Shown one piece after another: positions 36,725 to 46,038 of a stretch of 64,000 nucleotides of DNA. The DNA comes from Paenibacillus antri (GTDB lineage Bacteria > Bacillota > Bacilli > Paenibacillales > YIM-B00363). The stretch is from positions 111,530 through 175,529 of the forward strand of contig NZ_VCIW01000017.1 in the NCBI RefSeq assembly GCF_005765165.1, written 5' to 3'. Made by a program: the position numbers and the translations under genes. Below the pieces are notes generated by a model, which was given only the letters and a program-made list of their open reading frames with translations, did not search any database and had not been told where the DNA came from. How positions within the stretch are numbered: the stretch's first letter is position 1; every line of letters starts with the position of its first letter.

Positions 36725-36900
36725 CTTATGATTAAGGATCTGGCGGGGCGTTGTATATATGTCGTTTTTTATTGTCAGCCGGCTGCGGGAAAATGCGGGT
36801 TTCGCCGCGTTTCGTCCATCCGATTGTCATTCCCGCGGTGTCGCTTCCGCCGCCGCGATTGTCACTTTCGTGGTGTCCATATGTCGATTTTGCTCCCGGG

Positions 36901-36952
36901 GAAAAAGAAAAGCGAACGAGCCGACGGACTATCTCCGTCGGCTTCGTTCGCA
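36901..36952 (-). terminator. Terminator of the DegT-ceramidase-heparinase operon
   Basis: GCGAACGAAGCCGACGGA / TCCGTCGGCTCGTTCGC form a long GC-rich stem with one bulge, followed on the minus strand by TTTTCTTTTTC. It begins 22 bases past the heparinase stop codon. Confidence 0.85.
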
Positions 36953-36974
36953 TGGAACGCTGCTATTCTAAGAG

Positions 36975-39900
36975 TTACTTCTTCGTCAACCATGCCGCAT
37001 CGGAGCTTAGCGCGGCGAGCGCGCGTTCCGAAATATACTCCCGCAGCGGCTCTCTCGCAAGGGCGGCGGCGAAGTCCCCGAGATGCTTGGCGGACTGCTC
37101 CTCCTCCCCCTTCTCCTCATGATGCCGCGCCTGCCGGAGAAGATTCGTCAGCTGGGCGGCCAGCGGTCCGGACACCTCTCCGGACGCGATGTACGAAGCT
37201 AAGAGCGCCTGCATCGACGAGACGCTGGTCGAGATCCGAAGCGTGACCTCCGCTTCCGCCGCGTTGCCTGCCGAATCGGTCGCCGTCGCGACGATTCGGT
37301 ACTCTCCGAGCCGGCCGGCGAAATCGAGCGGTTCCCCGCTGTAAAGCTCGCCGTCCAGACGGATCGACTGCGCAGCCACCCCGGAATGCGGATCCGACGC
37401 CTCCAGGGAGAGGAGGATCGGTTCGCTGTCCAACGCCTCGACGACCGTACCGGCAGTCGCCGCCTTCCCGTTGATCGTAAGCGTCAGCTCGGGCGGCGTC
37501 GCGTCGACGCGAACGGTCAGCGTCTTCGGCGCTTCGACGTCCCCGGACGCGTTCGTCGAGCGATACAGCATCTCGTGAACGCCGCTTACGCCGATCCGAA
37601 CGGGAGACTCGTACGCGGTCCAGCTCGCTCCGCCGTCGAAGCTGTATTCCGTCCGCGCGACGGCGCCCGCGCCCTGCACGACGGTCAACGTCACCGACGC
37701 CTCGCCCGCGTACCATTCGCCATGCCGTTCCCCGGATACTTCGGCCTCGGTCACCGGAAGCACCCGTTCGTCGGTCAGCGGGATGCGAAAGCGCGCCCCG
37801 ACCGCGAAATCATAAATATATCCTTTGGAGAAATCGTTCGGATCCGCCCAGCGGCGGATCGGCGTGACGTCGCCGATGTCGAGCGCGTAACGATCGTCCC
37901 CGAGGGGTGCTGCCGCCTCGATGCGATAGCTGGCGTTGCGGACGCCGTCGTTAGCGATATACACATATTGCCCCTTCAACTGCCCCGCATCGACGCCGGC
38001 TTCGTCCAGCCGCACGACGATTTCGTTCTCGACGTTCAGCTCCCTCGTAAAGTCGACGACCGTGCCCGTTGCGGCGACGCCGCCGTGCGTATACTCGATC
38101 GCCCGTCGGCCGTTCTGCTCGGAGAAGACGCCGAAGCCGCCCGCGAACGCGAATTTGCCGTCAACGACGTATTCGACGTTCGGATGAACGCTGCTGACGA
38201 TGTAATCCGTTCGGCCGTTCGTCAGCGTCACCTTGACCGCCCTCGCGTCTTCGTCCGCCGCCGGGCGTCCGTTCACCGCGACGGGCACCGCTTCGATGGA
38301 TTCGACGTAACGCTCGCCCTTGTACGGCTCGATGACCGACGTGAACGTGGAGCTCAGCTGCGGCCCCGAACGATGCGCGATCAAATAACGCATCGTCGCC
38401 GGGTTGCCCGGCTTGTTCTGCGGCGGGACGCCGTCCGCCAGCGCGACGTCGTCCGCCTCGCCGAGCATCGTCAGTCGCAGATGGACGTCGGTCGGCGCGC
38501 CTGCCCCGTTGCCGTAGATGTCCCACGTATCCTTCACGTTCCAGTCGACGCTGAACCGGTCCGCGGGGGAGTCGTCTCTGGCGACGTTCTTTAAATAATG
38601 GAACCCCGGTCCCATATACCCCGCACCGGCGACGCTATCCCCCGCCGGGCGCTTCCCGAACTCGACGCCGGGTCCCGCGTACGTTCCCGTCGGCTGCGGG
38701 GCAAGCTCCAGCCCCTCCGTCGTCACGACGGCGTCGGCGGCGTGGAAGCTGAAGTGATGCTCGCTTCCGCCCTTCACGCGGAAGAAGTCGACGGCGTACG
38801 AATTCGCCTCGTCCACCTTGATCATCGCCGTCGTTCTGCGGTACATCTCGGTTTGCGGATACGCCTGCGGCGCTTCGACCTCGACGAGCTTCACCATCTC
38901 GCCGTCATGGAAGCCGACCGGCTGCGCGACGATTTGGGTTTGCTGCTTCGACCGATCGACCAGCACCGTGTTATGGCTGATCGTATGATTCTCCCATTCG
39001 CTGCGGCGCGGCGTCGACCAATCGGCGAATTCGGGATAGCCCAGCTCCGGCAGCAAATCGAGTCCGAACGCGTGCAGGCCGAGGTTCAGCGTATCCTTGT
39101 GCCCGTGGCCTCCGTTGCGGCCGTAATACATCCACACGTCGCGCTGCGTATCGACGTTGCGCGGATCGTTCTTCACGGCGAGCGCCGCTTCGTCGTACAG
39201 CAGCAGCTGAATGACGCCCAGCTTGTAGTTCGTCGCGGCGTCGCGCTTGCCGACGCCTTCGAACCGGATGAGATGCTCTCCTTCGGTCAGCTCGAGCTCG
39301 GCGATCGTCTCGAGCTTCGAGGAGGCGCCGCTCGATCCGTAGAAATCGATCCGTCCTGCGACGGTCCCGTCGACCAAGACGTCGTAGATGCCGTAGCTGG
39401 CGGCCCGGAACGGCTTCACGTTGATCTCGTACCGATCCGTCTTCGGCACCTCGAACGCGAAGGCGATCGCATGGCCGGGCGCCTCCGCATTGAATTGGAT
39501 CGTCCCGCTGTTCGCGAACAGCTGATAGCCCGCGGTCGCTTCCCCGATGTCCAGCTGGCTGAAGTTGTAGCCCAATCCGCTGAATCGCCGCCCGTTCTCC
39601 CCGTCGCGCAACGCGGCGAAGCCGTACCCGGTCAAGTTGGAGCTCTTCAGATGGAGCGGCCCATGCGTCTCGATGGCGGCCGCGATGTCGTCCGCGATCC
39701 GCTCCGGATCCGCGGTAAAGATGTCCCCATGGAGGCCGTCGACCTGATTGCCGTTCCGATAATAGGCGAGCTGCGCGTATACCGGGTCGCGGTACTTCTC
39801 GAACGCGGTCAGCAGCTGACCTTGATCGAGGAAATTCGCCGGCCCTCCGGCATTGCCGGTATCGCCGATCAGCGCGAAATACCGATCGCTCAGCATGAGC

Positions 39901-42900
39901 GGATAGGTGGCGGAAAACATTTTGCGGAATTTCACGTTTTGGTACAAATCCGCCTCGGGATACAGATCGTACCCGTCCAAGATGTCCGCCGTCTCTTGGA
40001 ACAACCCGACCCAACCGCTGTTGTACGCGGGCGAAGCTTCGTTGCCGGCCCCGTCGCGGTCGACGTCGTCGACGAGCAGCGCCGAAATGTTGCCCCCGGT
40101 CACTCGGTAAGGTCCTGAAACGAGTCCGCCCGTTTTGAAATTGAAATCGAGCCATTCCTTCGTCTCCGGCATCGCGTCGAACACGACGGCGGCCATGGCG
40201 AGCGTCGCTTGATGCATGCCGTTGTTGCCGCGGATTTGCGCGTTCCGCACGGCGGGATAAATTTGCTTGACGAGGCCGTCCTCGATGTTGCGCTTGATGC
40301 CGACCGCGGACCGCTTCAGCACGCCTAGATCGTACCGATCGGCTTTCCCGCTCAGGAACGCAATGATTTCCGGGTCGTCGATCGCCGGGAAGAAGGCGTC
40401 GTAGGCGCTGACGAAGTTTCTGACGAGCCCCGTCTCCCAGATCGAGCCGATAATCTTCCCTTTGCCGGTTCCCCCATGCGAGTTCAAGAAATCGGTCGCG
40501 CTATAGGCGGCGATGTCCATGTCGGGGTACACGTCTGCGATCCGATCCAGCAGGATGACTCCGGCCCGCGCGTACCGAGGATCTCCCGTATACACGTACG
40601 CATCCCGCAGCGCATTGACCGCCCGGCTGATCTGGCCGCCGTGCCAGACGAACCAGTGATTGTAATAGGCAACGAACGTCCACCGATTGCCGTTCTCGTC
40701 GACCCAGCCGTTGCCGTCGTCGACGCCCCAGGTCGGCCCCTTCTCCGGATACAGCGTGTTGACGAGCAGGCTGCGGTCTGCGAGCTCCTGCCGGAACACG
40801 CCGTTCGCGTCCAGCCCGCTCTCGTAATAAGCGGCGAAGTCGTTCGTCGGGAACGTATAGCCGCTGCTCGGATCCGTCAGCTTCCATGGCTTCGTCTCCG
40901 GCTCGGCTACCCAAGGATAGTTGCCGTACTTGTTGATTTCCGTACCCGTGATCGGACTGCCGAGCGTTTGGTTCACCGCATAGCTGCGCGGAATCGTCTG
41001 CGGCGTGACGAGCTTCCATAACGCGTCGTATCCTCTTGCGAGGAACCGTTCGGCTTCCGCGACCGCGCCTTCCTTCTCGTTGCGGGCCCACTCGTAGGCT
41101 TCGATGTTCGCCCTCGCCGCAGCTCGCTTCTCATCCGTGAAATACGTGGTTCTCGTCTTGCGGTTCGTCACCGGCTCGGCCGTCAGGTCGATAACGGCGG
41201 TATGGCTCGCCTCGCCGAGCGTGACGGCGACGGCGATCGACGCCGCCCCCGGGCCGACGACGGCGATGCGCCCGTCGGACGATACGACGGCGACGGTCTC
41301 GTCGCTGCTGGCGTACGCGACGGACGCCTGCGCTACATCCGCGGGCTCGCCGTTATTCAGCGTGCCCGTCAGCGCGATGCGCGCCTCGTCGCCGACGAAG
41401 AGCGCCGAGCTCCGGATCGTCGCTTCGATCGCCGCGAGCGCCGGGGCTGCGACCAGGATGACCGCGCTGCCTCGAACCGTGACGCCTCCCAGCGTCGCCG
41501 TCGCCTCGATCGTCGCGGAACCCGCCGCGATCGCGGCGACGACGCCCGCATCGTCCACCGTCGCGACCGACGGATCCCGGCTCTCGAACCGCACGACCGC
41601 GTCCGAGAGATCGACGACGGCGCCGTCGTCGGCGTACCCCGTCACGGTCAGCTGCGTCGTCGCTCCTTCGGTTAAGGCGGCATCGGAAGCCGAAACGTCG
41701 ACGGCCGCGAGTCGCTTGTCGTTCACGCGCACCGTCGCTTCCGCCTCCCGGGCGACGCCGTTCAAGGTAACGACCGCCTTCACCTGCGCGGTGCCCACTC
41801 CCACGGCCGTCACCGTGCCGTCCGATCCGACGGCGGCGACGGACTCGTCGCTGCTGACATACGACCGCGCCGCGCTTTCCACGGTTCCGAGGTCGTATTC
41901 ATAGCCGTCGTCCAGCATCCCGAACAGCTCCAGCTTCGTCGTCTGTCCGACCATCAACTCGGAGGCGCCGGCCGCGGCGCGAAGCGTCAGCAGATTCGGA
42001 AACCGATCGACCTCGACGAGCTCCAGCTCGCCGGGGTACAGATGGAAGTAGCCCGCGCGCTGCAGCACCTCGAGCCGCGCCTTGTGAACGCCGGCCGCCA
42101 GCTCGAACGTGCGCAGCGCCTGCTTGCCCTTCTCCTTCTGGTAAGCGGCGGAATAGAAATTGTATTCCCCCGCCGCCGCGCCGTCGACGAGCAGCCGGCC
42201 GACGGCTCCGCTCGAGGCGCCCGCGCCGTTCAGGTGCGTACGGTATATTCCCGTCTCCGGCACATGCAGATCGAAGTCGATATACTGCCCGACCGCATTC
42301 GCCTGCACTTGAATGCCGTATTCCTGATGCCGGTACGAATTGTGGCCGAGCGGCAAGCGGACGTCGACGATTTCCCAACCCGCCGACTCGAGCGTAGAAT
42401 CCACCGGCAGCTTGAAGTCGTACACGAATCGATTCGGCGGTTCGCCGCCGGCGTCGGACGAGACAAGGAAGTCAAGCGTCCCCCGCCTCGTCACGCCCTC
42501 GTAGGTCGCTTCCGCGGTAAGGGTCGCGGCGCCGTCGGCGATCGCCGAGACGACGGCGCCCTGTCCGTCGCTCTCGACCACCTGCAGAACGGAAGGGTTG
42601 CTGCTCGTATAATAGACGTTCTCCGTAACGGAGACCGGCGTGCCGTCGGACAGCGTCGCTTCGAGCGCCACCGGAACCGCTTCGCCCGGCTGCAGCGCCG
42701 TCTTCGCCGCGGACAACGCGACGGTATCCAGCTCGACGAAAGGCGTCCCGCCGACGAGCTGCAGCTGCTGAAGATATAAGTACGCATAATATCGGTTGTT
42801 GGAAGCGAGCAGCCGCGTTCCTTTGGCGGTGAACGTCAGCGTATGCATTCCCTTGGACAGCCTCAGACCGCTTGCCAACGCCGCCGTTTCAGGCGTCGCC

Positions 42901-43310
42901 TTCGTGTCCGACGTATGGTAGAAGCTATGATCGACCGCGACGATCGCATCGTCGATCGCGATGTCGACAGTGCCGCCGACGATGTTTCTCCAATAGATCA
43001 GGTTCACGTCGTATAACCGGCTCTCCGGAACATAGAAGTTAACCCTTATGTATTCGCCGTTCGCGTCCGGCGAAACCGCCGCGTTAATCATCTGGAAGCT
43101 CGTGGCGGTCAGCCGCATGCCGGCCGGATTCGTCGCCGCCACGTTCCAGCTCGGGTCGTTCGGCGCATTGACCAATTGGGCGAAAGCATAAGAAGTCTCG
43201 ACCGGTCCCGACTCGGCGCTCGCGACCCCCGGGGACAACCGGGCGCTTCCCAAGAGCAAGGCCGCGATCATGAGCCAGATCCAGAATCGTCTTCCGTGCA
43301 AGTCCATCAT
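36975..43310 (-). CDS. Giant secreted heparinase II/III-family polysaccharide lyase with Ig-like, carbohydrate-binding and FIMAH-type domains
   Basis: About 2,111 residues. The signal peptide runs through FWIWLMIAALLLGSARLSPG and ends near ASAES. Two carbohydrate-binding-like beta-sandwiches (residues 45-200 and 300-440) alternate with bacterial Ig-like (BIG2) repeats (VAVSSDGRIAVVGPGAASIA is one). The alpha/alpha-toroid lyase domain begins near 740 (RKTRTTYFTDEKRAAARANI) and contains RGNNGMHQATLAMAAVVFDA. A third binding module is inserted near 1,240-1,370. The heparinase signature GRNGGHGHKDTLNLGLHAFG and SHNTVLVD follow. The end has Ig-like or chitobiase-type repeats (TEYSFDGGASWTAY) and a helical FIMAH-like tail. 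It would cleave a uronic-acid-containing polysaccharide outside the cell. The ATG overlaps the stop of the upstream gene (ATGA). Confidence 0.85.
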   Translation of the reverse strand: MMDLHGRRFWIWLMIAALLLGSARLSPGVASAESGPVETSYAFAQLVNAPNDPSWNVAATNPAGMRLTATSFQMINAAVSPDANGEYIRVNFYVPESRLYDVNLIYWRNIVGGTVDIAIDDAIVAVDHSFYHTSDTKATPETAALASGLRLSKGMHTLTFTAKGTRLLASNNRYYAYLYLQQLQLVGGTPFVELDTVALSAAKTALQPGEAVPVALEATLSDGTPVSVTENVYYTSSNPSVLQVVESDGQGAVVSAIADGAATLTAEATYEGVTRRGTLDFLVSSDAGGEPPNRFVYDFKLPVDSTLESAGWEIVDVRLPLGHNSYRHQEYGIQVQANAVGQYIDFDLHVPETGIYRTHLNGAGASSGAVGRLLVDGAAAGEYNFYSAAYQKEKGKQALRTFELAAGVHKARLEVLQRAGYFHLYPGELELVEVDRFPNLLTLRAAAGASELMVGQTTKLELFGMLDDGYEYDLGTVESAARSYVSSDESVAAVGSDGTVTAVGVGTAQVKAVVTLNGVAREAEATVRVNDKRLAAVDVSASDAALTEGATTQLTVTGYADDGAVVDLSDAVVRFESRDPSVATVDDAGVVAAIAAGSATIEATATLGGVTVRGSAVILVAAPALAAIEATIRSSALFVGDEARIALTGTLNNGEPADVAQASVAYASSDETVAVVSSDGRIAVVGPGAASIAVAVTLGEASHTAVIDLTAEPVTNRKTRTTYFTDEKRAAARANIEAYEWARNEKEGAVAEAERFLARGYDALWKLVTPQTIPRSYAVNQTLGSPITGTEINKYGNYPWVAEPETKPWKLTDPSSGYTFPTNDFAAYYESGLDANGVFRQELADRSLLVNTLYPEKGPTWGVDDGNGWVDENGNRWTFVAYYNHWFVWHGGQISRAVNALRDAYVYTGDPRYARAGVILLDRIADVYPDMDIAAYSATDFLNSHGGTGKGKIIGSIWETGLVRNFVSAYDAFFPAIDDPEIIAFLSGKADRYDLGVLKRSAVGIKRNIEDGLVKQIYPAVRNAQIRGNNGMHQATLAMAAVVFDAMPETKEWLDFNFKTGGLVSGPYRVTGGNISALLVDDVDRDGAGNEASPAYNSGWVGLFQETADILDGYDLYPEADLYQNVKFRKMFSATYPLMLSDRYFALIGDTGNAGGPANFLDQGQLLTAFEKYRDPVYAQLAYYRNGNQVDGLHGDIFTADPERIADDIAAAIETHGPLHLKSSNLTGYGFAALRDGENGRRFSGLGYNFSQLDIGEATAGYQLFANSGTIQFNAEAPGHAIAFAFEVPKTDRYEINVKPFRAASYGIYDVLVDGTVAGRIDFYGSSGASSKLETIAELELTEGEHLIRFEGVGKRDAATNYKLGVIQLLLYDEAALAVKNDPRNVDTQRDVWMYYGRNGGHGHKDTLNLGLHAFGLDLLPELGYPEFADWSTPRRSEWENHTISHNTVLVDRSKQQTQIVAQPVGFHDGEMVKLVEVEAPQAYPQTEMYRRTTAMIKVDEANSYAVDFFRVKGGSEHHFSFHAADAVVTTEGLELAPQPTGTYAGPGVEFGKRPAGDSVAGAGYMGPGFHYLKNVARDDSPADRFSVDWNVKDTWDIYGNGAGAPTDVHLRLTMLGEADDVALADGVPPQNKPGNPATMRYLIAHRSGPQLSSTFTSVIEPYKGERYVESIEAVPVAVNGRPAADEDARAVKVTLTNGRTDYIVSSVHPNVEYVVDGKFAFAGGFGVFSEQNGRRAIEYTHGGVAATGTVVDFTRELNVENEIVVRLDEAGVDAGQLKGQYVYIANDGVRNASYRIEAAAPLGDDRYALDIGDVTPIRRWADPNDFSKGYIYDFAVGARFRIPLTDERVLPVTEAEVSGERHGEWYAGEASVTLTVVQGAGAVARTEYSFDGGASWTAYESPVRIGVSGVHEMLYRSTNASGDVEAPKTLTVRVDATPPELTLTINGKAATAGTVVEALDSEPILLSLEASDPHSGVAAQSIRLDGELYSGEPLDFAGRLGEYRIVATATDSAGNAAEAEVTLRISTSVSSMQALLASYIASGEVSGPLAAQLTNLLRQARHHEEKGEEEQSAKHLGDFAAALAREPLREYISERALAALSSDAAWLTKK

Positions 43311-44638
43311 TCCATCTCCTCCCATTCTAGAACATTATCAAGCAGCGCCTTCATCGACTCGACGACGCGGGCTTCTACCTCCGGCGCGAACGGGGACGGC
43401 AGCGCGAAATAGTAGGCCGATTCCGCCGGCTCGTACCCGCCTTCCGCGAGCTGTTCCGCGGTAGGGACGTAGCCGATCATGCCGTTGCTGTAGGGAAGCG
43501 GCAGCGCGGCGCCTTGCGCGTACGACTTCGCGAAAGCGCCGTACGCGCCGACCATCTCCGCGTTCATGGCGAGCAGCGTCAATCCCCGCGCGATGCGTAC
43601 GCCGTTCAGCTCCAGCGGAATCGTCGGCGCGAGTCGGTCGGGACGCGACGACAGCAGGCGGGCCCATTCCCCGCGGATGCCGTCCGCCGCGGCAGCCTCC
43701 TTCAGCCGACCGGGGCCGGGAACGCCCTCGAGCGGAAGCTCGACCGCAAGACGCCCGGACGCAAGTTTCGCGGGCTCGAGTCGCTCCATCGGTCCTTCCA
43801 GAATGCGAACGACCTCGTCCGCCAGCCTGCGACCCAGCTCGAGCACGTCGCTTCGCTCGCCCTTGCGGAACCCGCCGTCCTGAACGAGTGCCGGACGAAT
43901 ATCGCCGCAGCAGCCCTGCAAGTACGAGGCCGTCGCCCCTTCGCCGAGCCATCGCTCCGTCAGCGTCATGGCGATCCCCGGAAAGTCCGGATGGACGACG
44001 TTGTCGTCCGTCGTCGTCGGGTGGCACGCGTAATGCGCCCACACGCCCGCGGTCGTTCCGTCGGCGCGGCGAAACCGGACGACGACGACTTCCGGATCGC
44101 ACGGACCTTCCGGGTTCGGCGCCATCGCGATGCGACCGTCGATCCGCCGGCGGCGATGGACGCCGATCGCGCACGCCCCGCGCCCTCGCTCGACGGCAAC
44201 GGGCTCCAAGCGGGCGAACGCGTCGTCGACGCACGAGAGCAGCCGCGCTTCCAGATCCCGAACGTAATCCTCGTCCGGCAAGCCGAGGGACGGCGCGAAC
44301 CGATCGCTCGTCTGCGGACCGCCGTGGGTATGCGTCGCGTGCAGGATGACGGCCGACGCCGGCAGCCCCCAACGCGAGCTTAGCTCGCGAAGGAGCGCCG
44401 GCAGCCGCTCCGATCCCCACCAGATGAGATCGGCCTGAACGAACAACGCCCGAACGGGCGCCCCCCCGGCCGGCTCCCCGCTCTCGAACGCCCACGCCTT
44501 CAGTAGCAGCGGGCGATCCACCGCTACGAAGGCAGAGCGGCGGGACGCGAAGCCGGCCAGCGGCACCGGATGCCGAGGCGTGATGTCGACCGTCGCGACG
44601 CCTAAGCGAAGCCCCGGCGAAATCCCCTCGCGCCTCAT
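43307..44638 (-). CDS. Neutral/alkaline ceramidase-like hydrolase (N-terminal domain family)
   Basis: About 443 residues, cytosolic by lack of a signal peptide. LRLGVATVDITPRHPVPLAG and FVQADLIWWGSERLPALLRE followed by ILHATHTHGGPQTS match the neutral ceramidase N-terminal domain, including the paired histidines of the zinc site (THTHGG). WAHYACHPTTTDDNVVHPDFPG supplies the next histidine, and YLQGCCGDIRP is also typical. In this family small bacterial forms cluster with sugar genes and probably split an amide or other bond in a glycan-derived compound, not ceramide (inference). It starts at an ATG overlapping the aminotransferase stop (ATGA) and ends overlapping the heparinase start. Confidence 0.8.
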   Translation of the reverse strand: MRREGISPGLRLGVATVDITPRHPVPLAGFASRRSAFVAVDRPLLLKAWAFESGEPAGGAPVRALFVQADLIWWGSERLPALLRELSSRWGLPASAVILHATHTHGGPQTSDRFAPSLGLPDEDYVRDLEARLLSCVDDAFARLEPVAVERGRGACAIGVHRRRRIDGRIAMAPNPEGPCDPEVVVVRFRRADGTTAGVWAHYACHPTTTDDNVVHPDFPGIAMTLTERWLGEGATASYLQGCCGDIRPALVQDGGFRKGERSDVLELGRRLADEVVRILEGPMERLEPAKLASGRLAVELPLEGVPGPGRLKEAAAADGIRGEWARLLSSRPDRLAPTIPLELNGVRIARGLTLLAMNAEMVGAYGAFAKSYAQGAALPLPYSNGMIGYVPTAEQLAEGGYEPAESAYYFALPSPFAPEVEARVVESMKALLDNVLEWEEME

Positions 44639-45849
44639 GCCGGGCCGAAGCTCCCGGCGGCCAGCGGCGCGACGACCTTCTTGACCGCCTTCGCGACGTC
44701 GTACATATCCGCCTCTTCGCCCAGAAGCACTTGCTGATGCAGCCAGAGCGCTTCCTTCTCGCAGGCCCGCTCGCTCACGGGGCAATGGTAAGGCCGCCGC
44801 TCGCCCGTCCGTTGCTCGATCTCGCGGATCACCGCGCGATTTCGGTTGAGCGAGACGTAGCCCGGAGCGACGGGAATGCCCTCCGCGCCGATCCGCCGAA
44901 CGACTTCGTTCTTGTCGACGCGGTCCGCCAGCTCCGGCGCAAGCTTAAAGATATAAAGATGGTACGCATGCCGCGTGATGCGCGGATCTCTGCGGAGCGT
45001 CTCGATGCCTTCGACGTCTTCGAGCAGCTCCGTCAGCAGGCGGCCGTTGCGCTCGCGCCGTTCCATCTGCTCCTCGAGACGGGTCATCTGCCCGAGCAGG
45101 ACGGCCGCCTGAAATTCGGTCATCCTCAGGTTCCAACCGATATGCTCGTGCTGGTACCAGGCGCCTTCCCGAATGCGCCCGACGTTGACCAACGACCATG
45201 CCATGTCCGCCAGCGCCTTGTCGTTCGTCAGAATGATCCCGCCTTCGCCGGCGTTGATGTTTTTGCTCGACTGGAAGCTGAAGGTGCCGAGGTCGCCTAT
45301 CGCGCCGACGCCCTTCCCTTCCCACTGCGCGCCGACGGCTTGCGCCGAATCCTCGATCAGCGCAAGTCTATGCCGCTCCGCAATCGCCTTCAGCCGGGTC
45401 ATATCGGACGGCGCGCCTCCGATGTGCACCGTCACGACCGCCTTCGTCTTCGGCGTGATCAAAGCCTCCACTTTGTCGGGATCAAGAAGCAGCGTATCCG
45501 GCTCCACGTCCGCGAAGACGGGAATCGCGCCGAACAGCAAGGCGGAGGTCGCGGTCGCGATGAACGTATACGGCGGCATGATCACCTCGTCCCCCGGGCC
45601 GACGCCCGCCGCCAGCAGCGCGACCGTAATCCCGACCGTTCCGTTCACGACGGTGACGGCATGAGCCGCTCCATGCAACGCCGCGAACCGCTCTTCGAAC
45701 TCCGGCAGCTTCACGCGGCCGGTCCCGCCCCACTTCCCCGAATGCAGCACCTCCAGCAGATGCCGCTCCTCCGCTTCGCCGTAGATCGGCCATTCCGGAA
45801 ACGGCCTCGTCCGCACCGGCGTCCCGCCATCGATTGCCAACGGTTCCAT
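44635..45849 (-). CDS. DegT/DnrJ/EryC1/StrS-family PLP aminotransferase, first copy
   Basis: About 404 residues. It begins MEPLAIDGGTPVRTRPFPEW, like sugar and cyclitol aminotransferases of the StsC type. GTVGITVALLAAGVGPGDEV and the PLP phosphate loop precede ALIEDSAQAVGAQWEGKGVG with the cofactor-binding aspartate. The Schiff-base lysine is in FSFQSSKNINAGEGG. Members add an amino group to a keto sugar or keto-cyclitol, or run in reverse. It is first in the operon with the ceramidase-like and heparinase genes. ATG 45849 is preferred since GGGAGGAG precedes it. The operator at 45895 overlaps its -10 region. Confidence 0.88.
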   Translation of the reverse strand: MEPLAIDGGTPVRTRPFPEWPIYGEAEERHLLEVLHSGKWGGTGRVKLPEFEERFAALHGAAHAVTVVNGTVGITVALLAAGVGPGDEVIMPPYTFIATATSALLFGAIPVFADVEPDTLLLDPDKVEALITPKTKAVVTVHIGGAPSDMTRLKAIAERHRLALIEDSAQAVGAQWEGKGVGAIGDLGTFSFQSSKNINAGEGGIILTNDKALADMAWSLVNVGRIREGAWYQHEHIGWNLRMTEFQAAVLLGQMTRLEEQMERRERNGRLLTELLEDVEGIETLRRDPRITRHAYHLYIFKLAPELADRVDKNEVVRRIGAEGIPVAPGYVSLNRNRAVIREIEQRTGERRPYHCPVSERACEKEALWLHQQVLLGEEADMYDVAKAVKKVVAPLAAGSFGPA

Positions 45850-45894
45850 CCAACATTCTCCTCCCATAAGCGAATAAAAATAAGTAGTTGTATC

Positions 45895-45904
45895 ATACCT
45901 GTAT
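45895..45904. promoter_or_regulatory. Operator copy 1 of the GntR-SBP regulon
   Basis: ATACCTGTAT, symmetric as ATAC-N2-GTAT, inside an 18-base block (45891-45908) identical to the block at 51121-51138. On the minus strand TATAAT (the -10 of the aminotransferase operon) runs directly into it. Confidence 0.7.
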
Positions 45905-45967
45905 TATAATAGGGCATGCTTGGAAACGCCAGCACAATATTCGCGCGGGATGACAAATGTATTAAAG

Positions 45968-45996
45968 TTGTATTTCTTTTTTTCTTGCATTAAAAT
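45968..45996 (+). promoter_or_regulatory. Promoter of the GntR-SBP regulator gene
   Basis: TTGTAT (45968-45973), a 17-base spacer and TAAAAT (45991-45996) place transcription start near 46003, too close to the ATG at 46009 for a normal leader; this supports a later start codon. Confidence 0.55.
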
Positions 45997-46038
45997 ACTT
46001 AGTAATCCATGGCAATACATAGGAGCAGTGTGCCGTCT

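Noticed and set aside
37386..40118. Two long + strand frames opposite the heparinase gene
   Set aside because: Low-complexity arginine-rich translations caused by the high G+C third positions of the real gene.
43307..44785. Longer N terminus for the ceramidase-like protein
   Set aside because: The extra 49 residues are low-complexity and overlap the upstream aminotransferase gene; an ATGA overlap start at 44638 is far more likely.
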